A stretch of 39,338 nt of DNA, from NCBI RefSeq assembly GCF_003105115.1, contig NZ_QETH01000041.1, forward strand, positions 1 through 39,338. Direction: 5' to 3'. Origin of the DNA: Flavobacterium sp. HTF (GTDB lineage Bacteria; Bacteroidota; Bacteroidia; Flavobacteriales; Flavobacteriaceae). Made by a program: the position numbers and the translations under genes. Under the pieces are notes generated by a model. The model saw nothing but the letters and a program-made list of their open reading frames with translations. It made no database searches and was not told where the DNA came from. Of this stretch, positions 1 to 5,938 are shown in pieces; position 1 is the first letter of the stretch; each line of letters opens with the position of its first letter.

Positions 1-1
1 A

Positions 2-334
2 ACCCAGATATCTAAAGATTTATTAAGTGAGAGGATTGCTTATAGTTTAGACACATATCCGATGGAAGAATTTATCCAACAAAATGTAAATAGTGTTAAT
101 TATTTAAAGGATAGAGATGGACTAAATTTAAAATCAGGATTAACTGTTCAACCAAATAGCGCAAATATAAAGCCTAATTTAGGACATTTAATTTGTGATA
201 TTGACAGATATAATACAGAAAATATCAATTCTGAAAATCTTTCAGAGATATTTAGAAAATTGAATGAAGAAATTTTCGATATTTTTATATGGTTCTTAAA
301 TAGTAAGTCAATAAAAATCTTAAACAATGAGTGA
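2..334 (+). CDS. TIGR04255-like protein, C-terminal 110 residues (5' end outside window)
   Basis: The frame is open from base 2, so the ATG at 62 is probably internal and the N-terminus lies outside the window. The visible part ends with a GHLICDIDRYN stretch followed by an amphipathic helix region (NLSEIFRKLNEEIFDIF). This resembles the C-terminus of the TIGR04255 family, proteins of about 250 residues with unknown role that are frequent in variable regions of bacterial genomes. The stop overlaps the start of the next gene by 8 bases, which suggests translational coupling in one operon. The family assignment rests on recalled motif appearance only. No signal peptide or membrane segment is visible in this portion. 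Confidence 0.6.
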   Translation, partial: TQISKDLLSERIAYSLDTYPMEEFIQQNVNSVNYLKDRDGLNLKSGLTVQPNSANIKPNLGHLICDIDRYNTENINSENLSEIFRKLNEEIFDIFIWFLNSKSIKILNNE

Positions 335-977
335 ATACATAATTGATGACATGAGTTACACTCGAGAGGATATTTGTGAACTCTTGGAAACTAAAAATAA
401 TGGATACGGTGCGCTTGCTGGAGCTTACTCTAGTGCTATAGTATTTGGTTTTTGCAATGTCGCTAATGCTTCAGTTGTAAAAGAAATTTCTAAAGTTGAT
501 ATTAAGCCAAATATTGAAAATGTTATCGTTGAGCAAAGTGCTTTTTCTTTGGAAGATTATGAAAATGTATTTTTAATTGATGACTATAATCATCTTTTAA
601 AGAACGAAGTGCTAAATAAAAAGAAAAAAGAAATTATTGAATCAATCTTGTCATTTAAGTCTTTGCAAGAAAGTTGGGACGGTTATGGAGCATTTCCTTT
701 ACAAGTGAAAAGCGCAGTAAATGCCATTGATTTTTTAGAAGTTTTGGATTTAAGTTCCGAATTCTATCCTCCTACCGATATATTTCCAAATCCTTCGGGA
801 ACTGCTAGTTTAATTTGGGAAAATGATGATGAAGAAAGAATTTCTTTAGAAATAGGCAATAATGCAATGTCTTACTATACCAAATTTAATGGTAGTGATG
901 TAGGTTTTTTTGATAATGTAGAAATTAACGAATTTAACATTGGAAATATTACTAGAAAAATTCAAGCTCTTTATTAA
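327..977 (+). CDS. Unknown protein with SWDGYGA motif, second gene of accessory trio
   Basis: This is a 216-residue protein of unknown function. Its start overlaps the upstream TIGR04255-like gene by 8 bases. The N-terminal third contains a small hydrophobic, Gly/Ala-rich stretch (residues about 27-50). The C-terminal half holds a SWDGYGA motif (about 116-122), a helix, then FPNPSGTASLIWEN followed by beta-type sequence. Small proteins with this W-D-G-Y-G-A then P-x-x-x-G-x-x-x-x-x-W layout are common hypothetical proteins in accessory DNA, and no biochemical role is known to me. It is very AT-rich, like the rest of the island. The operon position suggests it works with its two neighbours. 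Confidence 0.75.
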   Translation: MSEYIIDDMSYTREDICELLETKNNGYGALAGAYSSAIVFGFCNVANASVVKEISKVDIKPNIENVIVEQSAFSLEDYENVFLIDDYNHLLKNEVLNKKKKEIIESILSFKSLQESWDGYGAFPLQVKSAVNAIDFLEVLDLSSEFYPPTDIFPNPSGTASLIWENDDEERISLEIGNNAMSYYTKFNGSDVGFFDNVEINEFNIGNITRKIQALY

Positions 978-1488
978 ATCAGTTCCAAAAGAAATTAAAG
1001 AGGAAGAGAAAATTGTAAAAGTTATTTTTAATCCTCTTAATATAAATACTAAAGGAATAAAATCCAATGCTTATAGAGCTAGGAAAGATGATTTGTCGGT
1101 TAATAGACTCAAATATACTACATTAAATTATTGCAAAAGACAAGGTGTCCGTTTAGATAAAGAATCGAAAAAAGCTAAAAAAGGCGAGAAACCTTTTAAA
1201 GACAAGAATTTTTATGGAATTGCGTTGTTATTTGCTAATGAAATCAGAAGTCTTGCGCAGGTCTTATATAAGCCTGTAATCTGGCCACCTAAGGATTTCA
1301 ATAAGGCACATGCTGAAATTAAAATTGGGCACAGTACTTTAACAGGTGCTGGCGAAGTAAGCAATGCGCGTTATCTTTATGTTACAGATGAACTTGCAAG
1401 AATGTCTAGGCTTTATATTGATGAAAAGCACAATGAAAAAATTTGGGTTTCCGATAATTCAAGAGAAATTCTAAATCTTAGAAAGTAA
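940..1488 (+). CDS. Unknown 182-residue protein, third gene of accessory trio (TTG start)
   Basis: The frame is closed upstream by a TAG at 919-921. The first usable start is TTG at 940, inside the end of the previous gene (38-base overlap), and no in-frame ATG occurs until far into the protein, so a coupled TTG start is most likely. The protein is basic in its first 80 residues (many Lys/Arg). Its C-terminal half contains HAEIKIGHSTLTGAGEVSNARYL split by polar loops. I do not recognise a family. It has no membrane segment or signal peptide. The overlap chain of three genes (8 and 38 bases) argues for one functional unit. A strong hairpin terminator follows about 130 bases downstream. Confidence 0.65.
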   Translation: MEILLEKFKLFIKSVPKEIKEEEKIVKVIFNPLNINTKGIKSNAYRARKDDLSVNRLKYTTLNYCKRQGVRLDKESKKAKKGEKPFKDKNFYGIALLFANEIRSLAQVLYKPVIWPPKDFNKAHAEIKIGHSTLTGAGEVSNARYLYVTDELARMSRLYIDEKHNEKIWVSDNSREILNLRK

Positions 1489-1614
1489 AAAGCATTAGAC
1501 AAACTTCAGATGAAAAAAGGCGATTTATAGCATCAAATTAGCCAAAACATCCAATTTTAAAGCTAATGTTCACAAACTAATAAATTAGTAAGTTTATATT
1601 GAAACAAATAATCT

Positions 1615-1656
1615 AATCTGTGTGAATCATGCGAAGCATGATCCGCACAGATTTTT
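1615..1656. terminator. Strong hairpin between convergent units
   Basis: AATCTGTG (1615-1622) pairs with CACAGATT (1646-1653), and an inner stem ATCATGC/GCATGAT closes on a GAA loop. A T-run follows at 1652-1656. It lies between the plus-strand trio and the minus-strand polymerase-like gene and could serve both. Confidence 0.7.
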
Positions 1657-1660
1657 ATTT

Positions 1661-3286
1661 CTAGTTTTCTATCAAACTTTTTAACTTGCAAATAGTAGAC
1701 GTATTTATCTGCACACCATCATAATCATTGTATTTTTGTTGAGTCCTCTGTCTATTAATGTATCTAACAAGTGAACGCATTTCAACTCTAGAATTATCAA
1801 TATCATAAATAATTTTCATTGTATCATCAACGTCAAAAGATAACTGAGGCAAAACTTCATAAAGATTTACAATTTCATTTAGAAAGTATTTTGATTGCTG
1901 TAATGTCTCAACTTCGTCAAGCTCTGTTGATATTTCTTCCTGAAAATTGAGGTTTTTGCTTTTAATATTTGTTTTGATGCCATGTTTAAGAATGATTCGA
2001 TTCATAGTTTCTGTTACGATAATAAAGTCTTTTTCTTCACATAATAGCGCATCATATATGTAGAGGACAAAAATGTTTTTACTGCTCAAATATTGAATAA
2101 CATCGGTCATCACATCTACCTCAGCTTTAAACATTTTTCGAGATGTAATCTTGTAGCCGTTTTCGTTTTTATCTTTATAAATTCTTGCTAACATGTCAGA
2201 TTCGTTTTCTGCATAATAATTAAATAGAGCAGATTTTCTCATATCATCCCATTTCATGTTGAAAAAGCTTAGATGTAGTTTCTTGACATCTTTAACATCA
2301 ATTTTAGCTTCTTTTGCCACTAACTCATGAGTAATATACGATAATGAACCATCATACAATTTGATTGCAATATTCGGATGGAATGCGCTGTAATCACATT
2401 CTATAAGCTTCTTTCCATCAACTGTAATTTGCTCTCTAATCCAAGCTGGCATGAGAGTAAAGCTATCTACCACACGACAACCACTTGATATATCTCCAAC
2501 ACTTGGAATCATAAAGCCACGAGAAGTCAGGAACTCAAAGAGCTTAATATTATCCTCAACAAAACTCCTGTTTTTTATATCTAACCAGTAGTGGTCTTTG
2601 TGTTTGTTGCGCATGGTCAGGATTTTGCCCTTTTTGGTACAGCGACCTTCCTTGACCAATTGTCTGCCAATAAGGAGCAATTCTTCGCTTGTTGGCAAAT
2701 CAATTTTTGGATACATTGCAATAAGGTTAGAGCAGATTGGATTCTGAAAAGCCTCGTGCAATTGCTTGTAATACATCTTATTTCGGGTACGGATAATCTC
2801 GGTATTTTGGATGATGTATTCCACCAGACCCGCTTTTAGGTAAATCTCGGTAAATCGGAACCTTTTGGACTGTACTCCGACCTGATAGCTTCTATCAACT
2901 TCAATAAACGCTCCTTTGCTGGTTCCAGAAGTAAGCACCTCGATTATCTTGGTATATATAAAGGTATTGTCCGCATTTCTGGATTGCTCATGCAATAGCA
3001 TAGCATTAAGCGGTTTCCATTTGGAATCGGTATAATATGTGCTGGCTAGGTTGGAGAGGAACACCAGACATTTTTCAACAGCTATATCAAAATCGGGGTC
3101 TACTGTTTTAAGCATGGCTTTAGAGACGTATTTTCGTAAGTTGTACTCGGCTTTCTTTGGGATTAGGATAGAATTTACGTTTGGGAAACGCAGTGCTGAT
3201 TCTGACAGCTTGTAATCGTTTAGGAGCAGGTCAAAGTCTCCAGTATCGCCAGTAAAGGCAATGTAATCTTCATTTTTCAAGTTCAT
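1661..3286 (-). CDS. Polymerase-palm-like protein of a mobile element
   Basis: This is a 541-residue protein without an obvious family name. Residues 297-305 read CDYSAFHPN, which resembles motif A of DNA polymerases (D-Y/F-x-S-x-x-P in family B, DYS-x-x in family A). Residues 408-417 read LYIYDALLCE, a hydrophobic strand ending in YD that resembles motif C of family A enzymes (usually HD). Between them is a Lys/Arg-rich helix region (about 335-390) where motif B would lie. D298 and D412 are the candidate metal ligands. I infer a polymerase-like palm, possibly for replication of the element. The first 230 residues match nothing I recognise. The neighbours (two recombinases) support a mobile-element role. 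The coding DNA from about 2,600 to 3,286 is visibly richer in G+C than the rest of the gene, which suggests a mosaic. A helix-turn-helix initiator protein remains possible. Confidence 0.5.
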   Translation of the reverse strand: MNLKNEDYIAFTGDTGDFDLLLNDYKLSESALRFPNVNSILIPKKAEYNLRKYVSKAMLKTVDPDFDIAVEKCLVFLSNLASTYYTDSKWKPLNAMLLHEQSRNADNTFIYTKIIEVLTSGTSKGAFIEVDRSYQVGVQSKRFRFTEIYLKAGLVEYIIQNTEIIRTRNKMYYKQLHEAFQNPICSNLIAMYPKIDLPTSEELLLIGRQLVKEGRCTKKGKILTMRNKHKDHYWLDIKNRSFVEDNIKLFEFLTSRGFMIPSVGDISSGCRVVDSFTLMPAWIREQITVDGKKLIECDYSAFHPNIAIKLYDGSLSYITHELVAKEAKIDVKDVKKLHLSFFNMKWDDMRKSALFNYYAENESDMLARIYKDKNENGYKITSRKMFKAEVDVMTDVIQYLSSKNIFVLYIYDALLCEEKDFIIVTETMNRIILKHGIKTNIKSKNLNFQEEISTELDEVETLQQSKYFLNEIVNLYEVLPQLSFDVDDTMKIIYDIDNSRVEMRSLVRYINRQRTQQKYNDYDGVQINTSTICKLKSLIEN

Positions 3287-3345
3287 TTTGATATTCTCTT
3301 ATTCTCGTTCCATCACGTAGGATGGATTATTGTCTCTTAGATTAG

Positions 3346-3385
3346 CTTGGTAAGAGAAGCTGGGGCATGACTCCCAGCAACCAAG
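3346..3385 (-). promoter_or_regulatory. Nested hairpin in the leader of the polymerase-like gene
   Basis: An outer stem CTTGGT/ACCAAG (3346-3351 with 3380-3385) encloses an inner stem GCTGGG/CCCAGC (3359-3364 with 3373-3378). The structure lies 60 bases upstream of the start at 3286 and has no T-run, so it is more likely a leader structure or protein-binding site than a terminator. Confidence 0.4.
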
Positions 3386-4009
3386 GTTTTAATGAGTTGT
3401 ACTCTCAATTATTGCTTTTCATAAATATACTTCAAATCAAAAATTAGTCAAGAGTTATGGATACCAATTTTATAAAATAGTTGATATTAATTTGGTGTTC
3501 CACATTTTCAATAGCGCAAACTGCGCATACATCTATATAGTATAATATTCTTGTATCACTTATTATTACTAGTACTATATAGATATTATTCTATTATGTA
3601 TTAAGTAACATATATGATAGAGGATAAAGAGATAGAAATAAATAGATAATGTAATATATAAATAGAGTAATTTACTAATACATTACATAGTATTATGTTT
3701 GTATACGTGTAATCCTTTATGTTCCTAAAACACTGCTATATACCTCCCAAATTGCAACACATTAGCACGTAAACGTTGGCAATGGTTTAAAACGGAACAA
3801 TCTGCTTCAACAGAGCACGCCATCGTCACGGAGTCTTCCCCACCCCCTGTAAACACTGTGTTTTAAGAGCCTAGTTACCTCCGAACAGAAATTCAAAAAG
3901 TGTACTTCCATCCACCCGTAGCTCTGATATGTCCGTAAAATGCGCTAAAAAATTTCTGAGAGAAAATTTTGGATTTGGTTTTTGGCTGATATTTATAATA
4001 AACGAAACG
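3386..4009. other. Gene-poor stretch with AT-rich inverted repeats
   Basis: I see no convincing gene here. A 12-bp perfect inverted repeat, ATCTATATAGTA (3531-3542) with TACTATATAGAT (3573-3584), opens a stretch of about 180 bases (to about 3,710) made almost only of A and T with TATATA-type words. A small hairpin GCGCA-AAC-TGCGC lies at 3514-3526. From about 3,730 to 3,930 the sequence is richer in G+C. The AT-rich block beside a replication-like protein could be an origin or recombination region, but that is inference. Confidence 0.35.
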
Positions 4010-4156
4010 ATGAAAGTACGAATAACACTTAACCAACTAAAACAGGTTCTCAAATCCGAGAATGTCAAATACCCGCTATCTTTCACAGCAGGTAATTTCA
4101 CGAATAAGGAACTTGAAGAGTTTTCACGATTAATACAATCAAAGGAACGAGGCTAA
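4010..4156 (+). CDS. Small unknown protein, 48 residues
   Basis: The frame is open upstream, but the ATG at 4010 (MKVRITLNQL) is the more natural start because the residues before it (GFGFWLIFIINE) look like translated leader. The protein is short, charged and probably helical (LNQLKQVLKSENV, then NKELEEFSRLI). It ends directly in the stem of an intrinsic terminator, as expected for a real short transcription unit. The function is unknown. The position ahead of the recombinase gene would suit a small DNA-binding or directionality factor, but no motif shows that. Confidence 0.5.
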   Translation: MKVRITLNQLKQVLKSENVKYPLSFTAGNFTNKELEEFSRLIQSKERG

Positions 4157-4170
4157 CACCTCGTTTTTTT
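4146..4170 (+). terminator. Intrinsic terminator after small ORF
   Basis: The stem AACGAGG/CCTCGTT with a short loop is followed by seven T residues (4164-4170). The stop codon of the 48-residue ORF lies in the loop. Confidence 0.8.
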
Positions 4171-4248
4171 GTGTTCCTCAAATTCAAAAAGCTTGTGAGC
4201 CCAGGAAAACCAGGATTTTTCTAGGATAATCCAAAATAGACCTGGACA

Positions 4249-4370
4249 TTTGTTTCACTTTTGATAATAAGTGAAAGTACCAGTGTAAACCAATTAAAAT
4301 CAACGGTTTACAAGTGAAGGAAAAGTAACGGCATTCAGTTATATATATTAAGGTAGAAAAGTGAAACAAA
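4249..4370 (+). promoter_or_regulatory. Repeated GTTTCACTTTT half-sites upstream of the tyrosine recombinase
   Basis: TTTGTTTCACTTTT (4249-4262) recurs as its exact reverse complement at 4357-4370, just before the recombinase start at 4383. A further AAGTGAAA half-site lies at 4269-4276, forming a local inverted repeat with the first copy. An independent inverted repeat GTAAACC/GGTTTAC spans 4285-4311. The arrangement suits an operator or recombinase arm-binding sites. Confidence 0.45.
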
Positions 4371-4382
4371 AAACAGGAAATT

Positions 4383-4958
4383 ATGGCATTAAAAGGACAA
4401 AAGACAACAAGTGATTTTTTAGAGTGGAACAAAATGCAGACTATCGTTTTGAAGCTGGAGAGAGATAATGAACTGAAATTTGCATTATTGATTGCAACAG
4501 GTTCTTATATTGGTCTGAGGATTTCAGACCTGCTTCAACTTCGTTGGAATCAAGTTTTGAATGAGGAGCATTTTACGATAACGGAGAAGAAAACCAAGAA
4601 AATACGTAAAGTGACTATTAACCCAGAACTACAAATTATACTTAAAAGATTATTTATCCAGCTGGAAGCCAAAGAAACCGACTTAATGTTTGTGAACCGT
4701 TTTGGAGATAAGCCGTTCAGCATCCAATATGTGAACAGCAAACTCAAAGATATATTCAACAAATACAATGTGAAAGGTCAGTATTCGAGCCACTTCATGC
4801 GTAAAACACTTGGAAGAAGACTTTGGGAAGTAAACAAATACAGTGACCAAGCTCTATTATTGTTGTCTCAGCTGTTCAATCATACGAGTGTATCTACTAC
4901 AAAAATTTACCTAGGAATAAGAGAACAGGAGATAAGTAACCTATATTTGAGTATTTAG
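4383..4958 (+). CDS. Tyrosine recombinase, catalytic domain only
   Basis: This is a 191-residue site-specific recombinase of the phage-integrase family. The full catalytic set is visible: R46 in TGSYIGLRISDLL, a Lys-rich beta-hairpin around K70-K73, H137 and R140 in SSHFMRK, H167 in FNHTSVSTTKIY, and the nucleophile Y176. Family members usually carry 80-150 extra N-terminal residues that bind the core site (arm-binding and SAM-like domains), and these are absent. The upstream DNA does not restore them, so this is either a natural minimal recombinase or an N-terminally truncated one. The catalytic residues are intact, so activity is plausible. It may serve excision, resolution or inversion next to the serine recombinase of the same island. 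Confidence 0.9.
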   Translation: MALKGQKTTSDFLEWNKMQTIVLKLERDNELKFALLIATGSYIGLRISDLLQLRWNQVLNEEHFTITEKKTKKIRKVTINPELQIILKRLFIQLEAKETDLMFVNRFGDKPFSIQYVNSKLKDIFNKYNVKGQYSSHFMRKTLGRRLWEVNKYSDQALLLLSQLFNHTSVSTTKIYLGIREQEISNLYLSI

Positions 4959-5035
4959 CCAAAAAATTATTCGTAAAAATTTCATTGATTTTAATGTTCA
5001 TTTTGAGATATATTCAAAATAGGTAAAATTAAAAC

Positions 5036-5111
5036 CATATAAATTTATATAAAACTACTTAATGTTTTGATTTTCAATGTTTTAAATCTTTTTTTCATAT
5101 AAATTTATATG
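5036..5111. repeat. Two copies of palindrome ATATAAATTTATAT exactly 60 bp apart
   Basis: The palindrome ATATAAATTTATAT occurs at 5037-5050 and again at 5097-5110. The second copy extends to a 16-bp perfect palindrome (5096-5111). They lie downstream of the tyrosine recombinase and upstream of the next promoter. They could be recombination core sites, operators or an iteron-like pair. Confidence 0.5.
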
Positions 5112-5150
5112 AGCACTAATAATTCAATAATTGTAAGTTTTTACTCATTT

Positions 5151-5179
5151 TTGAGTTGTATTTATTTTCTCTACCTTTG
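5151..5179 (+). promoter_or_regulatory. Bacteroidetes-type promoter of the recombinase leader
   Basis: TTG (5151-5153), an 18-base spacer and TACCTTTG (5172-5179) match the Bacteroidetes TTG-N17..20-TAnnTTTG promoter. Transcription would begin near 5185 and run through the small ORFs to the serine recombinase, giving a leader of several hundred bases. Confidence 0.65.
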
Positions 5180-5241
5180 TAAAAGAATTCTAAAGGAAAA
5201 TATTCTTGCAAGAAAAATTTCGCCATTCTAACAGCTAAAGA

Positions 5242-5352
5242 GTGGAAAAAGAGCAGGTTGTAAAGCTGAGCAGCTATGCTTTAAAATCAAATTATATTAC
5301 AAATTGTGAATTCGGTGCAATACCCGAAGCGGGAGAGGCATGTCTAAATTAA
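5242..5352 (+). CDS. Possible 36-residue leader peptide (GTG start)
   Basis: Reading from GTG at 5242, directly after an in-frame TAA (5236-5238), gives a 36-residue ORF. It starts VEKEQVVKLSSYALKSNY and ends in CEFGAIPEAGEACLN. The residue mix looks like protein rather than noise, and it lies about 60 bases after a good promoter. I do not recognise a family, and short ORFs occur by chance, so confidence is limited. It may be a leader peptide or a small regulator of the recombinase operon. Confidence 0.35.
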   Translation: MEKEQVVKLSSYALKSNYITNCEFGAIPEAGEACLN

Positions 5353-5398
5353 TGTTAAGTCATTAAATAATCAATTGATTGCCGTTTTCATATGATTT

Positions 5399-5438
5399 CT
5401 AAATCAGACTGATTTAGGAAAGGTCATTTTTGTGACCT
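5399..5438 (+). promoter_or_regulatory. Two tandem hairpins in the recombinase leader
   Basis: CTAAATCA-GAC-TGATTTAG (5399-5417, 8-bp stem, 3-base loop) is followed after three bases by AGGTCA-N6-TGACCT (5421-5438). Neither is followed by a T-run. They lie between two small ORFs on one predicted transcript, so processing or attenuation roles are possible. Confidence 0.45.
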
Positions 5439-5479
5439 ACAATAAAAAGAATTCCACCGTCAAAGTAAAAAATAGGAAA

Positions 5480-5627
5480 ATGACGACTGAGAAACAAGGT
5501 GTTAAGTTTAACGGAATGCAAAAAAAAATTAAATAAAAATGGGATAAAATATTCGGATGAAGAAATTGAGTTAATCCGAAACGTGCTTTATAGGCTGGCA
5601 GAAGTTTGCCACAAAACAATTAATTAA
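5480..5627 (+). pseudogene. Small gene interrupted at an A9 run
   Basis: ATG at 5480 opens MTTEKQGVKFNGMQKKIK and stops at 5534. The next frame, entered across the A9 run at 5520-5528, continues LNKNGIKYSDEEIELIRNV and ends YRLAEVCHKTIN at 5625-5627. With eight A residues instead of nine, the two halves join into one 48-residue protein. The joined sequence resembles short helical proteins (KNG-x-x-Y-x-DEEIE-x-IR-x-x-LY-x-LAE) often found beside recombinases in Bacteroidetes accessory DNA. The cause could be a true frameshift, a slippage-controlled gene or a sequencing error. Confidence 0.6.
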
Positions 5628-5647
5628 AACAAATAAAATAAAAAGAT

Positions 5648-5938
5648 ATGATAATAAGAGACGAATATATGGATGGTATGACATTCAATGAGTTTATTGA
5701 TAAAGTTAAAAATAAAGGTGAAAAATTGTATGATGCCATTTTGGAATTACCAAATGACAAGTATGCAGAAATATCAATGTTTAGATATAATGATAATTTT
5801 TATGTTGGCTGGACTGTGTTGGATAATTATCTAAAAAAAGTTCATGATGAGTACTGTGAGGTTTTTGATAGTAATGACAAAGCTTTGAATTATTATAATA
5901 ATTTGGAACAAACATTAAATGGTAGAAGATATGAGTAA
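5648..5938 (+). CDS. Unknown 96-residue protein ahead of the serine recombinase
   Basis: This is an acidic small protein with no recognised domain. It contains MTFNEFIDKVKNKGEKLYDAI, then alternating beta-type sequence around FRYNDNFYVGWTVLDNY, and an acidic C-terminal helix. Its last codons overlap the recombinase start (ATGAGTAA at 5931-5938), a coupling arrangement typical of an operon. The A-rich sequence before the ATG is consistent with Bacteroidetes initiation, which often lacks a strong Shine-Dalgarno site. A start at the internal MDGMTF is possible. It may be a recombination accessory protein, but that is inferred from position only. Confidence 0.65.
   Translation: MIIRDEYMDGMTFNEFIDKVKNKGEKLYDAILELPNDKYAEISMFRYNDNFYVGWTVLDNYLKKVHDEYCEVFDSNDKALNYYNNLEQTLNGRRYE

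Noticed and set aside
846..1067. Minus-strand ORF of 73 codons
   Set aside because: It is antisense to the overlap of two coupled genes and has a low-complexity hydrophobic composition.
3871..4101. Minus-strand ORF of 76 codons
   Set aside because: It overlaps the better-supported 48-residue ORF with its terminator and shows no protein-like features.
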